A stretch of 64,000 bases of DNA from Pseudomonas sp. HN11 (lineage in GTDB: Bacteria; Pseudomonadota; Gammaproteobacteria; Pseudomonadales; Pseudomonadaceae): positions 3,297,001 through 3,361,000 of the forward strand of contig NZ_CP089985.1 in NCBI RefSeq assembly GCF_021390155.1, written 5' to 3'. Under the pieces are notes generated by a model. It saw only the letters and a list, made by a program, of their open reading frames with translations, was not told where the DNA came from and did not search any database. A program made the translations under genes and the position numbers. Of this stretch, positions 53,001-62,034 are shown one piece after another (position 1 is the stretch's first letter; each line of letters begins with the position of its first letter).

Positions 53001-56000
53001 TGGTAAGCGCGCCCGTCGCGCTCAGGTCAATCACGCCACCGGCGATTTGCCCTGCGCTATTGTCCAGCGATTGCCCGGCCACCCGCACCAGAGCTTTGGC
53101 ATACACGCCGCCATTGGCATTGGCGAAAGCGCTGGCGTTGATCACGGCATCGCCTGTCTGCGCGGCGATGCGCCCGGTCTGGTTGTCGACGCGGTTGGCA
53201 ATCAGGTTCAAACCTTGAGCCTGGATGATGCCGCCGCCGTTATTTAAACCGCCGGTCAGGCGCGCATCCAGCAGGCCTTTGAGGCTGGCCAGGGTGCCGC
53301 CGCGGTTATCGACATCCCCATTGATCCCCAGACCAAGCCCGGTCTGACCCTGCACATTGCCCTTGGCATTGTTCAAGCCTGCCGCGTTCAGTTGCACGTC
53401 GGCGTCCTGGCTGTAGATCAGGCCGTCCGTGTGGTTTTGCACAATGCCGGCGGTGGTGATCACCACGCGTTCCTTGCCAGCGATGGTGCCGCGCTCGCTG
53501 TTGTCCAGGCCGCCAGCGAGCAGCGTCAGCAGGCTCTGACTGATGATTTTGCCATCGGCATCGTTATAGACCTGGTTGGCACGCTGCAGCAGCAGCGGCC
53601 CGACGCTGGCGATTTTGCCGCCGCTGTTGTTGAGGTTGCCGAGCAAGTCGAGGGTCACCTGCCCGTTGCTGAGCAGGCTGCCGCCGTTGTTGGTCAGGTC
53701 GGTACCGGTGAAGGTGAAGGCCCGCTGGGCGTTGATCGTGCCCTGGTTGGCCAGCGTGGCGGCTTGCACACCCAGCGTGTCGCCGCTTTCAATCAACCCG
53801 CCATCGCCGTTCACCAGCGCGCCGGTCACTGCCAATGTCTGCCCGGCGCCGCTGGAGAGCACGCCACTGCCGCGGTTATCCACGCTGGCAGCGCTGACAT
53901 CCAGTCGACCGTGGCTGACCAACGCACCTTCGGTGTTGTTTTGCAGGGTGCCGCTCAAGCGCACATCAATCGAGCCGTTGCGGCTTACGAGCGTACCGTG
54001 GTCACGGTTGTCGAGGTTGCCGCCGCTGACGCTCAGGCCTTGCGCGCCAGACAGCAAACCCTTGGCGCTGTTGTTCAGGCTGGCGGCATTGACGCCCAGC
54101 GTCTGGCTGCTGATCAGCTTGCCGCCGTTGTTGTCCAGGCTGCGCGCGGCCAGGGAAAACCCCTGCTGACTGGAGATTTCACCGTTGCTGTTATTAAGAT
54201 CACGCAGGTTGTTAAGGGTCAGCGGGCCGTTGGCAAGGATCAAGCCATTACGGTTATCCAAATCACTGCCGTTGAGATCAAGGCTCACACCCTGCTCACC
54301 GATAATCCGCCCCCCGGCCACGGCCAAGGCAGTCAGGCCCATGGTCATCGCGCCTTTGGCCGAGACTTCGCCGCCGGTGCCGGTGTTGAGGCTGGCGGCC
54401 GTCAGGTTCAAGGTGCTCTGGCTATTGATCAGGCCACTGGCCGTGTTATCCAGGGCCATGGCGTTGAGGGTGACGGCGCCGCCCAGCAAGCTGCCATTTT
54501 GGTTGTTCAGGTCGACGCTGCGCACCTCCAGCGCTTGCGCCGCGTTGATCAAGCCTCGATCGCCGGTGCTCAGCAGGCCGTCACTGGTCAGTCGCAGGTC
54601 GCCACGGCTGGTCAGGGTGCCGCCACGGTTGTCGACAGCCGCCGCGTGGGCATCGAGGCTGGCACTGCCGATCAAACCTTTGACGTTGCTCAGAGCCTGA
54701 TCGACGCGCACGATCAGGGCCTGATTGCTCAGCAGTTTGCCGTTGCTGTTGTCGAGGCTTTGCGCGGCCAAAGTGAAAGCCTGGCCGCTGGAGATTTCGC
54801 CGTTGTTGTTGGCAACGGTGGTGAGCCTATTGAGCAGCAACGGGCCAGCCGCATTGATCAAGCCGTCCTGGTTATCCAATTGACCCTTGTTCAGGTCAAG
54901 GCTCAGGCCTGCGTTGCTGAACAGCTTGCCGCCCTGCTGAGCCAAACCGCTGACGCTGGCGGTCAGGGCCTTGGCGCTGCCGATGCTGCCGCCATTGTTC
55001 AACTGCGCGGTGGTCAACGTCAGGGTATCGCCGCTGTTGAGGCGACCGGCCTGGTTATTCAATTCGCCCGTGGTCAGCACAACCGGGCCTTTGCCGCTGA
55101 TCACGCCTTGCTGGTTGCCCAGACTGGCGCTGCCCAGTGTCAGGCCGCCATCCGTCACCAACTTGCCCTCCTGGTTACTCAGCGTACCGCTGACGACCAC
55201 GCTCAAACCCCTGGCGCTGGACAGGCTACCCTGGCTGTTGTTCAGTCTGCGCGCCTTTACATCCAATGCGTCTTCGCTGCTCAGCACGCCCTGGCTGTTG
55301 TCCAGATCGCCTGCCAGCGCCAGCACCAGCGGTTGCTGGCTCAGCAGCTTGCCGCCGGTGTTGTCCAGCGAAGTGCCGGTGAGGTTCAGCCGTTGGCCAT
55401 TCAATTCGCCGAGGGTGCGGTTGATCACTTGATCAACCGCAAGGCTCAAGGCTGCGCCTGCGAACACCACGCCTTTGTCACTGTTATTCAACAACTGGCC
55501 GGTGAAGGTCACATCAGCGTTACCCGTCAACTCGCCCGCGCGGTTGTCGACGCTGCCCACCTCGATGTTCAGCGCTTTTGTAGCGCCTGCCAGACCGTTG
55601 CGGTTATCCAGAGTGGCGCCACGCAGTTGCAGCGCGTCAGTGCTGATCAGCTTGCCGTTGCGGTTGTCGAGGCGGTCAACGTTGACGGTGACCTGGGCCT
55701 TGCCGGCGATCTCGCCCGTGCGGTTATCCAGGGCTGCGCCGGTCAGCAACAAGCTGCCGTCGGCAATCACACTGCCGCGCGTATTGTCGATCAGCTCGGA
55801 GGCGCTGAGCGTGACATCGCCACGGCCGCTGAGCAGGCCATCGGTGTTGTCCAGGCGGGTGCTGCGGGCGTCGAGGCTGGCCGCGTTAATATGGCCTTTG
55901 ACGTTGGCCAACAGCTGTTCCACCCGCAGGGTCAGCGCCTGGTTGCTGATCAGTTTGCCGTTACTGTTCGTGAGGTTTTTGGCGGCCAGGGCAAATGCGT

Positions 56001-59000
56001 TCTGGCTGGAGATTTCGCCGTGGCTGTTATCGATACTGGCGACGTTGTTGAGCATCAGCAGCGGCGCGTTGATCAAACCGACGTTGATCAGTTCGCCGTT
56101 GTGCAGGTCAAGGTTCAGTTGCGTGCTACTTATCAGCTCCGCGCCGCCCAGTTGCGTGAGGCCGGTGAGGTTGGCATTCAGGACGCCGACGCTGGCGAGA
56201 TGCCCACTGTTGTTGAATTGGGTGGCCGTGAGGTCAAGCGTGCCGGCACTGATTACGCGACCACCGACGCCGTTATTGAACAGCGCGGTATTGAGCGTCG
56301 TGGCGCCCTGGCTTTTGAGCAGACCCTTGCTGTTGTCGAGGCTGGCGCCTGTCAATGCGAGCGCTTGGGCACTCTCGACAGTGCCGCTGTTATTCAGCAG
56401 GTCGGTGGCGCTGGTGAGGGTCAGCGGCCCGGCGCTGGAAATGCCGCCGCCGGTATTGTCGATGCGCTGAGCTGCCAGCGTCAGGGCACCTTCGCTGCTG
56501 AGTTTGCCGCGCATGTTGTCCAGGCCCGCCGACAGCTGCACCGCCAGGGCGTGCTGCGCGCCGAAGGTGCCATCGGTGTTGTCCAGACGCGTGCCGGTAA
56601 AGCGTGCATCCTGGGCAAAGACCAGACCTTTGGCCTGGTTGATCACCTCAGCCGTCGCCAGTTCCAGCGCTGTGCCGGCAAGCAGTTTGCCGCCACTGTT
56701 GTCGAGGTGTTGACCGCTGAGCGTGGTGGCTTGCTGGCTGGAGATTTCACCGGCGCGGTTGTCGACGGTGTCGATCGTGAGTTTCAGCGCTTTTGTCGCC
56801 GCGAGCAGACCGCCGTTGCGGTTATCCACGCTCTCGGCTTTAAGGGTGAGATCACCCTGGGCAACCAGTTGACCGCCCTGCTGGTTCAACGCGCCAAGCG
56901 TGGCGTTCAGGTCATCCTGGCTGGCAATGCGGCCTTTGGCATTGTCGACGGTATCCACGGTCAGGTGCACCGGGCCGATAGCGCTGGCCAAGCCGTTCCC
57001 GTTGTTCAGGGATTGGCCGGTGATGGTCAGCGCCTGCTTGCTGTTGAGCACGCCTGCGCGGTTGTCGAGTTGGCCGACTTGCAGGTTCACGTCCCGATTG
57101 GCACGCACCGCGCCGCCACGGTTATCCAGGCTGGCACTGCGCAAGGTCAGCAAGTTTTGACCGGACAAGCGGCCCGCGCGGTTGTCCACGCTACCCGCTT
57201 CAATCGCCATCACGCCCTTGGCGAGTACGGCGCCCTGGGACTGGTTGTCGAGCACACCGTCGACCTTCACAGTCAGGTCGCCGTCAGTCACCAGGCTGCC
57301 GGACTGGCTGTTGTCCAGGCTGGCCGAAGTAATATTCAACCGCTGGCCGGCACCCACGGTACCGCCCTGATTGAACAGCGCGCCCGTCGTCGTCAGGTCC
57401 AGGCTGACATCGCCCATCACCTGGCCGCCGTTGCGGTTATTCAAGGTCATCGCATTGACCACACTGGCGCCGCCGCTGGACACCTCGCCGTGGTCATTGA
57501 GCAGGTCGGTGCCGAGTGTCAGCGTCAGGTCCCTGGAGCTGCTGAACACGCCGCTGGTGTTGTCCAGACGCGCTGCCTGGGCACTGAGGCCGGCGGCGGA
57601 AATCCGGCCTTTGATATTGATCAGTGCCTGGTCGACCTTGAGGCTCAGCGCCTGATCGCTGAGCAATGCGCCGTTGCTGTTATCCAGGCTTTGCGCGGCG
57701 ACCGAAAAAGCGCGTTCGCTGGAAATTTCGCCGTTCTGGTTGGCGACCGCGGAGAGGTTCTTGAGCAGCAACTGCCCCGGCGCATGAATCAGCCCACCCG
57801 CGTTATTGAGGGCGCCATGGTTCATGTCCAGGCTCAAATCACTGAGGCTATAGAGCTGACCACCACCGCGCTGATCCAGGTCTGTAACGCTGGCCGTCAG
57901 AGCCTGGTTACTGGCGATATGGCCGTCGAACCGGTTGTCCACCTGCCCTGCCGTCAGGTCCAGGCGATCGACGCCGGTCAGGCGCCCGCCGCTCCTATTA
58001 TTCAGGGCGCCGGTGGTCACGCGCACGGCGCCGTCACCGGTCAGTTTGCCGCCACTGTTGTCGAGGCTGGCACTGCTAACCGTCAGCGCCATGGCGCTGA
58101 GCAGTTCACCGCTGCGGTTACTGAGGGCGCCGGAGGTGACCAGTTGCTGCGCCGCGGCACTGCTGATGCGGCCGCTGTCGTTGTTCAGTGTGGTGGCTTG
58201 CAGGGTCAGGGCGTTATCGCTACGCACTGTGCCCTGTCCGTTGTTGAGTTGCTCGAGGGTCAGATTCAGCGCGCCATTGGCCAGCAGGCGGCCGCCCGCG
58301 CTGTTGTTGAATTGTTTGCCAGTGAAGTTGAGGTCGGCAACGCTGGACACTGCGCCGCCACGGTTGTCCACGTTGTCGACAGTCACGACCAGTGACTGAC
58401 GGGCGTTGAGCAGACCGTTTTCGCGGTTATCCAGCGTCGTGCCGCGCAGCTGCATCGGGCCCGCCGACACCACACTGCCGCCCCGGTTGTCCAACTGGCC
58501 GATCGAGAGGTCAAGGCGTTGACCACTGATCACGCGGCCGCCACGGTTGATGGCGATACCCGTATTGGAGACGGTCAGCAAGCTGTCGCCCTGAAGCAGC
58601 CCAGCACTGTTATCCAGTGTTTGGCTGTTGAGGGCGGTGGTAGCGCCGACGATTTTGCCGAGTCGATTGTCCAGCGCGGTCGCGACCAGCACCTTCACAT
58701 CGTCACGCACCTTCAACTCGCCTTCGGCGTTTACCAGGCTGTCAGCCCGCAGGTCGAGCCTCGTCGAGGCGATCAAACCCTTGGTGTTGTCCAGGGCCCG
58801 GGCGATACGCACAATCAGGCCTTGCTCACTGAGCAGTTTGCCGCTGCGGTTGTCGAGGCTGTCGGCGGTGAAATCCAGCGCCTGGGCGCTGGAAATCTCG
58901 CCGCCCTGGTTGTCGACGCTGGCGAGGTTGCTCAGCAGCAGTGCCCCCGGCGCATGAATCAAACCGCCCTGGTTGTTCAGGTGTCCGTGGTTCAGGTCCA

Positions 59001-62000
59001 GACTGACGCCCGACTGGCTGTAGAGACCGCCACCGTTGTGTTGGTCCAGGCCGCTGACGCTCGCCGTGAATTGCAACTGGCTGCTGATACGCCCGCCATT
59101 GCTGTTAGCGACCTGGCCGGCCTTCAGGTTCAGGCTGGCGTCACTGCTGAGGGTGCCTGTGTCGTTGTTCAGCGCGCCGGACAGCGTGACAGCCAATTGG
59201 CCCTTGGCGTTAAGGTTACCCTTGGCGCTGTTATCAAGGCTGGCGGCGCTCACTTGCAAAAGGGTCCCGGCGCTTAACAAGCCGGCCTGGTTGAGCAGTT
59301 GTGAGGCAATGCGCGCCGTCAATTGCCCATCGCTGACCAGCTTGCCGCCGCCGTTGTCCAGGCTCGCGGCACTGATATCAAGACGCTGCCCTACGCTGAA
59401 CGTGCCCTGGCGGTTATCAATCGCTCCCAAGCTGGTGAGGTTGAGCGCCGTATCGCTTTGCAGCAGCCCTTGGCGATTGTCCAGCGACGCGCTATTGAGC
59501 GTCGCGGTACGCGCCAACACCTTGCCGCTGCGGTTATCCAGGGCCCCGTCGATCTGTGCGATCAGGCCGTCACCGGCGCTCAGCGTACCGCCACTGTTAT
59601 CCACGCTGCCCGCACGTAAATCCAAAGCGTTGGCCGATACCAGGCCCTGGTTGTTGTCGAGGGCACGGGCGATGCGCACGGTCAGCGCTTGCTCGCTGAG
59701 AAGCTTGGCACCGGCGTTGTTCAACGAATCAGCAGCCAGGCTGAACGCCTGGCTGCTGGAGATTTCGCCTGCCGTGTTATCGACGCTTGTGAGGTTGCTC
59801 AGCAGCAGACGCCCTGGTGCATTGATCACGCCACCGCTGTTGTTCAGATGGCCACCGTTGAGGTCAAGGCTGACATCGCCCTGACCAAAAAGCCGGCCGT
59901 CATTGTGTTGGTCAAGGCTTGCGACATTGGCCGTGAGCGTCTGGCCGCTGCTGATGCGCCCGCCTGCGCTGTTGTCCACCTCACCGGCCTTCAGGCCAAG
60001 GCGGGCCTCTGCGCGCAAGGTGCCGTGCTGATTATTCAGCGGGCCATCCAGCTGCAGGTCGAGGTTATTGGCGACAACATTACCCTGGCGATTGTCCAGG
60101 CTGCCCAGGTTAAGGCGTGCATCGCCCTTGGCCGCAAACAGGCCGGTCTGGTTCAGCAACCGGCCGGCAATCATCGCCGTCAATGCGCCGTCACTGGTGA
60201 GCTTGCCTTGTGTGTTGTCCAGGCTTGCAGCGGTGAGGGCCAGCGAGTTGCCTGCCGCCACCGTACCGAGTGTGTTGGTCAGCGCGTCGCTGGTGATCGC
60301 GAGTGAGCGGTCGCCCTGGATCCTGCCGCTGCTGTTGTCCAGTGCGCCCGTTACCGACACAAGGTCAGTCGCCACCAGCTCACCGTTGCGGTTATCCAGC
60401 CCAGCCGCCGTCAGTTGGGTCGATTGGCGCGCAGCCATGCGACCGCCCTGGTTATTGACCTGGCCTGTCACGTTCAGGCTCAACGACTGCCCCGCCGAAA
60501 TCAGGCCCGCCACGTTATCCAGCGCATTCAACTGCAACGTGACCTGCGCAAGGCTCGACAGCTCTCCCTGGCGGTTGATCAGTTGGCCGATGCCGGCCGT
60601 CAGGTTGGCGGTGCTGGTGATCAGGCCGCCCTGACTATTAAGCAGTTGAGTGGCGTTGATCCCGAGGTTGCCCGCGCTGAGGATGCGGCCCTGGTTCTGG
60701 TTATCCAGCCGCGTGGTATTCAGTTGCGCATCACGCTGAGCACTCAAGGTGCCGCCCTGATTGGTCAACTCGCCGGTATTGAGCGTGAGGTCACGGCTGG
60801 CAATCACGGTCTTGCCGGTGTTAGCGACGGCCTGCGCGGTCAGGCGCACGTCGCCCTGGGCGTTGCGGCTGTTATCGGCGTTGACGCCCGCTTCGATAAT
60901 CCCGCTGTTGGTCAAGCGGCCACCGGCGTCCAGCGTGATGGTGTTTTTGGCTGCGAGGGTCTGGCTGTTGGTCAGGGCGCCCTGAGTGCTCACTGACAGA
61001 TCGGAACCTGCGTAAACCGCGCCCTGCGTTTGCACACTGGCGGCCTTGACCGCAATCGCCGTGCCCGCCGAAGCCTGCCCCATCACCACATTGCCGGCGG
61101 TATCAATTTGAATGTCGCCGCCTGCAACCATGTCGCCCGACAGCCGCACTCCCACGCCGGCCTCCGTGCCGATCAGCTTGACCGCGCCGACGTACATCCC
61201 GCCCAGCGCCGATGAGTCAATCGCGAGGTCCGGCGCCTGGCTGCCATCCGCCGCGCGGGCCGTGGCGTTGAGGGTGCGTGCGTCCACATCGTTGCGGCCC
61301 GCCACGATGGTGAGCTTCTTCGCCTGGATCTGCGCGTTGATCGTGGTGGCGCGGGTGATGATTTCGAACTGGTCGATGTTGCTGGCGTTCAGGCCTGCGC
61401 CTTCGATAGCGACGGTGCCCTGGTCAACCTGATAGCGGTTGATCTGGCCGTTTTCGATCACGGCCTTGCCGGTGGTCAGCGTTGCTTGCGGCGTGTTGAT
61501 AAAGCCGCAACCGTTGCAACTGATGCCGTACGGGTTGGCCACGATCACATGGGCCGACTGCCCCGCCACTTCGGTGTAGCCACGCAGTTGGCTGGGGCTG
61601 CCGCCGTTGACCTCATTGAGAATGATGTTGGCCGCGGTGCCGCGAAAATTCGGGTTGCCAACGATGATGCCGCCCAATTGGGTCGATTGGGTGCGATCCG
61701 TGGCGTTGTTGAGAATGACCCCGTTGGCGCCGACGTTGTAGTCATGAAACTGGTTGTGCGACAGCCCTTTGGCGTTCGGTGCAGCAATATTGACGATCGG
61801 CACGCCATTGCCCGTCTGCCCGAGCGTGGTGCCCGGCGCGTTCACCACAATACCGTCCGCCTGCGCCATCAACGGTTGCCAGAACATGGCGTTGGCCAAA
61901 ATCAGCGCCACCCCGCGCTTGGGCAAGCCCAGGAAGGTAGAGCGGCTTTTCAGGGCCGCAGAAGGCTGGCGCACGAGGAAGGCAAACTGGCGAACATCCA

Positions 62001-62001
62001 T
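47074..62001 (-). CDS. cdiA: CdiA/FHA-type two-partner secretion exoprotein of 4975 residues
   Basis: The N-terminus has an extended signal region (GVALILANAMFWQPLMAQA) and a TPS domain of about 270 residues (ANPYGISCNGCGFINTPQAT) recognised by CdiB. A huge filament of degenerate about 20-residue LDNxxGxLxS repeats fills roughly residues 330-3200. A non-repetitive stretch of about 500 residues follows, possibly the receptor-binding part, then the conserved KYLIETNPVLTDLKQFMSSD near 3820. FHA-2-type repeats (GRDVTLSAGKDLALIASRIS) run to about 4300. A hydrophobic Ala/Gly-rich pre-toxin segment precedes the toxin, about 130 residues after ELGGGAKGIPSISR near 4846. The toxin end (GDIYVVNTPEGNFTLRNFSS, GPAWTIDVP, YNPEIKFLIG) is not assigned to an activity. 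No VENN motif is seen. It would be exported by CdiB and deliver the toxin to touching bacteria. Confidence 0.93.
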   Translation of the reverse strand: MDVRQFAFLVRQPSAALKSRSTFLGLPKRGVALILANAMFWQPLMAQADGIVVNAPGTTLGQTGNGVPIVNIAAPNAKGLSHNQFHDYNVGANGVILNNATDRTQSTQLGGIIVGNPNFRGTAANIILNEVNGGSPSQLRGYTEVAGQSAHVIVANPYGISCNGCGFINTPQATLTTGKAVIENGQINRYQVDQGTVAIEGAGLNASNIDQFEIITRATTINAQIQAKKLTIVAGRNDVDARTLNATARAADGSQAPDLAIDSSALGGMYVGAVKLIGTEAGVGVRLSGDMVAGGDIQIDTAGNVVMGQASAGTAIAVKAASVQTQGAVYAGSDLSVSTQGALTNSQTLAAKNTITLDAGGRLTNSGIIEAGVNADNSRNAQGDVRLTAQAVANTGKTVIASRDLTLNTGELTNQGGTLSAQRDAQLNTTRLDNQNQGRILSAGNLGINATQLLNSQGGLITSTANLTAGIGQLINRQGELSSLAQVTLQLNALDNVAGLISAGQSLSLNVTGQVNNQGGRMAARQSTQLTAAGLDNRNGELVATDLVSVTGALDNSSGRIQGDRSLAITSDALTNTLGTVAAGNSLALTAASLDNTQGKLTSDGALTAMIAGRLLNQTGLFAAKGDARLNLGSLDNRQGNVVANNLDLQLDGPLNNQHGTLRAEARLGLKAGEVDNSAGGRISSGQTLTANVASLDQHNDGRLFGQGDVSLDLNGGHLNNSGGVINAPGRLLLSNLTSVDNTAGEISSSQAFSLAADSLNNAGAKLLSEQALTVRIARALDNNQGLVSANALDLRAGSVDNSGGTLSAGDGLIAQIDGALDNRSGKVLARTATLNSASLDNRQGLLQSDTALNLTSLGAIDNRQGTFSVGQRLDISAASLDNGGGKLVSDGQLTARIASQLLNQAGLLSAGTLLQVSAASLDNSAKGNLNAKGQLAVTLSGALNNDTGTLSSDASLNLKAGQVANSNGGRISSQLQFTASVSGLDQHNGGGLYSQSGVSLDLNHGHLNNQGGLIHAPGALLLSNLASVDNQGGEISSAQALDFTADSLDNRSGKLLSEQGLIVRIARALDNTKGLIASTRLDLRADSLVNAEGELKVRDDVKVLVATALDNRLGKIVGATTALNSQTLDNSAGLLQGDSLLTVSNTGIAINRGGRVISGQRLDLSIGQLDNRGGSVVSAGPMQLRGTTLDNRENGLLNARQSLVVTVDNVDNRGGAVSSVADLNFTGKQFNNSAGGRLLANGALNLTLEQLNNGQGTVRSDNALTLQATTLNNDSGRISSAAAQQLVTSGALSNRSGELLSAMALTVSSASLDNSGGKLTGDGAVRVTTGALNNRSGGRLTGVDRLDLTAGQVDNRFDGHIASNQALTASVTDLDQRGGGQLYSLSDLSLDMNHGALNNAGGLIHAPGQLLLKNLSAVANQNGEISSERAFSVAAQSLDNSNGALLSDQALSLKVDQALINIKGRISAAGLSAQAARLDNTSGVFSSSRDLTLTLGTDLLNDHGEVSSGGASVVNAMTLNNRNGGQVMGDVSLDLTTTGALFNQGGTVGAGQRLNITSASLDNSQSGSLVTDGDLTVKVDGVLDNQSQGAVLAKGVMAIEAGSVDNRAGRLSGQNLLTLRSASLDNRGGAVRANRDVNLQVGQLDNRAGVLNSKQALTITGQSLNNGNGLASAIGPVHLTVDTVDNAKGRIASQDDLNATLGALNQQGGQLVAQGDLTLKAESVDNRNGGLLAATKALKLTIDTVDNRAGEISSQQATTLSGQHLDNSGGKLLAGTALELATAEVINQAKGLVFAQDARFTGTRLDNTDGTFGAQHALAVQLSAGLDNMRGKLSSEGALTLAAQRIDNTGGGISSAGPLTLTSATDLLNNSGTVESAQALALTGASLDNSKGLLKSQGATTLNTALFNNGVGGRVISAGTLDLTATQFNNSGHLASVGVLNANLTGLTQLGGAELISSTQLNLDLHNGELINVGLINAPLLMLNNVASIDNSHGEISSQNAFALAAKNLTNSNGKLISNQALTLRVEQLLANVKGHINAASLDARSTRLDNTDGLLSGRGDVTLSASELIDNTRGSVIADGSLLLTGAALDNRTGEIAGKAQVTVNVDRLDNRNGKLISTDALQLRGATLDNRNGLAGATKALNIEVGSVDNRAGELTGNADVTFTGQLLNNSDKGVVFAGAALSLAVDQVINRTLGELNGQRLNLTGTSLDNTGGKLLSQQPLVLALAGDLDNSQGVLSSEDALDVKARRLNNSQGSLSSARGLSVVVSGTLSNQEGKLVTDGGLTLGSASLGNQQGVISGKGPVVLTTGELNNQAGRLNSGDTLTLTTAQLNNGGSIGSAKALTASVSGLAQQGGKLFSNAGLSLDLNKGQLDNQDGLINAAGPLLLNRLTTVANNNGEISSGQAFTLAAQSLDNSNGKLLSNQALIVRVDQALSNVKGLIGSASLDAHAAAVDNRGGTLTSRGDLRLTSDGLLSTGDRGLINAAQALEVRSVDLNNQNGSLLGGAVTLNAMALDNTASGLINSQSTLNLTAASLNTGTGGEVSAKGAMTMGLTALAVAGGRIIGEQGVSLDLNGSDLDNRNGLILANGPLTLNNLRDLNNSNGEISSQQGFSLAARSLDNNGGKLISSQTLGVNAASLNNSAKGLLSGAQGLSVSGGNLDNRDHGTLVSRNGSIDVRLSGTLQNNTEGALVSHGRLDVSAASVDNRGSGVLSSGAGQTLAVTGALVNGDGGLIESGDTLGVQAATLANQGTINAQRAFTFTGTDLTNNGGSLLSNGQVTLDLLGNLNNSGGKIASVGPLLLQRANQVYNDADGKIISQSLLTLLAGGLDNSERGTIAGKERVVITTAGIVQNHTDGLIYSQDADVQLNAAGLNNAKGNVQGQTGLGLGINGDVDNRGGTLASLKGLLDARLTGGLNNGGGIIQAQGLNLIANRVDNQTGRIAAQTGDAVINASAFANANGGVYAKALVRVAGQSLDNSAGQIAGGVIDLSATGALTNRAGVVESDSTLSVVADSVDNGAGKLRALGGTGKTLFQIGNLFDNRSGVVETANTDLTLAANSFLNSEGRLLHVGDGNFDISLPNVTGAGGSIVTRGGLTLNADTWSNSSVIQAGRLNVNVNNFTQTDTGQLLASTRLEGKGGNWTNNGLIASDGSMALLLTCTYQGNGKVSSVGALDMSAAQLTLTELASIAAGGATTINAGSQLTNRGRLTSNSALTVTAGDISNFGTLASGQNLLINAQTLTNDRIRQNQGSLLLSGGDMKLQVGTLTNRYSDIYSLGGVEVGGYNGAERAARVDNLSGRIESTGDMSLKSAVVTNKMESFSVKTTNAVSANIGVRCFNCDSAGQSGVLSSHLVWQQNFNVESTGEQVVANIVAGKKLSVLGDKFENFNSAVSAVGDINIAVADFNNTASSLGSYQSLKYINMQPGVGLWSRIFAYNAANDPTYNRTIHFWNAAEQETIVGLKQPTDRNQTIATYKLNFGPKGGVGASVPKANFIPGVTVQAPAEILGATPFAEKIIAAAGATFLPATIQAGGNVSINATNKITNGVERSFVTTATGAPRSTNTQAAGTGNTTVINLNRQLPPDLAQRKVDPLTLPGFSLPSGQNGLFRVSGQGTATQQTAQSGAGSQSWTMGGADVSLAQRQQALAESQGRTLQLDGATQVTTSTRKVSVASREAGGITAEARAINASGTGSADTVTGLAGRTSGADITRLDGITAANPAGTPAVSGIDLAGLNPSDRDPSSAVTTPAGTPTLVIPGVSTADRNTRVSANQAGDFNLPGITPLAATTAGASETVSGQTLNRVQGLPGSKAVSQPHKYLIETNPVLTDLKQFMSSDYLLAGLGYNPDDSAKRLGDGLYEQRLIQQAIVDRTGQRFIDGKTSDEVVFRYLMDNAIRSKQSLDLTVGVSLTGQQVAALTHDIVWLEEQVVNGEKVLVPVVYLAQADNRLAPNGALIVGQDVSLIAGKNLENAGTLRASNNLSAVAGNDLINSGLIEAGNRLDLLAGNNIVNKSGGIIAGRDVSLTAVNGDVINERSVTRAGYDVGFSKQTDYIDSAARIEAANDLSLGAGRDVTSKGGVLESGNDTTIVAGRDVNLISAQQHDTMHGGKRNRAEEITQSGSDVEVGRDLKVSAGRDFTAIASDIEAKRDISMSAGGDLYLAAGADEQHSYSKTSSTKRQEDHVSQVATTVSAGRDVTLSAGKDLALIASRISAGDEAYLVAGNNIGLLSAEDRDYSLYDMKRGGGFGSGKSQRDELTKVSNVGSEIKSGGDLTIKSVSGQKFQVARLDSGEDLTIVSGGAVSFEGMKDLHQESHDKSKNSFAWNSMSGKGNTDETFRQTQMVAKGDIVIQAVEGLHIDVKQVSQQTVSQSIDAMVKADPQLAWLKEAEQRGDVDWRLVKEIHESYKYSHSGLGGGAQLVIAIVVAYFTAGLASGLIGAGAEIGSGTAMAAAGTASASAVAGGAAAGSTVAAGWANVALTAVATSVASNATISFINNGGNLGAVLGDITSSSALKSYFTGALAAGFTAGVLDPAFGVTGDNLNKVTKGFDLGSLADIGKFAAYSGAQGGAQAAIGTAIKGGSLGDNLKNALGSQLQSTLQAVVFNAVGDYAKDKEWVDSGGEKIAMHALVGGLLSQAGGGSFATGALAAGANEALVTTLSKAVNNNPGLLLVASQLVGIAAASATGGDVQKGADIAKSATAYNYLNHHEVDDLVKDLKGCRSAADPKLCRTDIAAQYKTISDKTTNSKLGGCAGETGCFEQMEVVDGATKLLDQYASDKDLGPEEKSIIQDFQESNFHDYVIARNIWLSGFLKEVTPIILSGGAGAVTKAESTAGKTAAAETELGGGAKGIPSISRSTEITELFSSSSTRSGIQIGDRSLIEVPNTGNAKIFSGATDVEVKQYFSELTGSTNLPSPRTIPGKGDIYVVNTPEGNFTLRNFSSSSGQTGPAWTIDVPKAATGTTYNPEIKFLIGNP
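47454..47463 (-). repeat. Toxin-junction core inside cdiA
   Basis: CTTTTGCACC on the given strand, GGTGCAAAAG on the coding strand, encodes G-A-K of ELGGGAKGIPS. It is the 10-base core shared with both orphan cassette junctions, and everything after it in CdiA is the variable toxin. Confidence 0.65.
54198..59925 (-). repeat. Long-period super-repeat within the cdiA filament
   Basis: A block of about 50 residues with the pattern L(D/T)Q-GG-L-S...SLDLN-G-LNN-GLI-APG-LLL-NL...V-N--GEISS recurs six times. Copies lie near 59750-59925, 58888-59050, 57718-57880, 56008-56155, 54795-54945 and 54198-54330. Between them run ordinary LDNxxG repeats. The later copies (toward the C-terminus) are more divergent. 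The pattern shows that the filament grew by duplication of modules of roughly 0.6-1.7 kb, and it is a substrate for length change by recombination. Confidence 0.75.
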
Positions 62002-62034
62002 GTCTTGTCTCTATGCCCGAAGGCGGTAATCAGG

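Noticed and set aside
51601..53247. A 548-codon + strand frame in cdiA
   Set aside because: Antisense shadow of cdiA; arginine/histidine-rich text without domain features.
53392..58395. A 1667-codon frame on the + strand within cdiA
   Set aside because: It is wholly antisense to the cdiA repeat region, has low-complexity AVVQ/GQ-rich text, no ribosome binding site and no recognisable fold; explained by repeat codon usage.
54198..59925. CRISPR array suggested by regular repeats
   Set aside because: The repeats are coding, degenerate and of protein-level period; there are no identical repeats with unique spacers and no cas genes.
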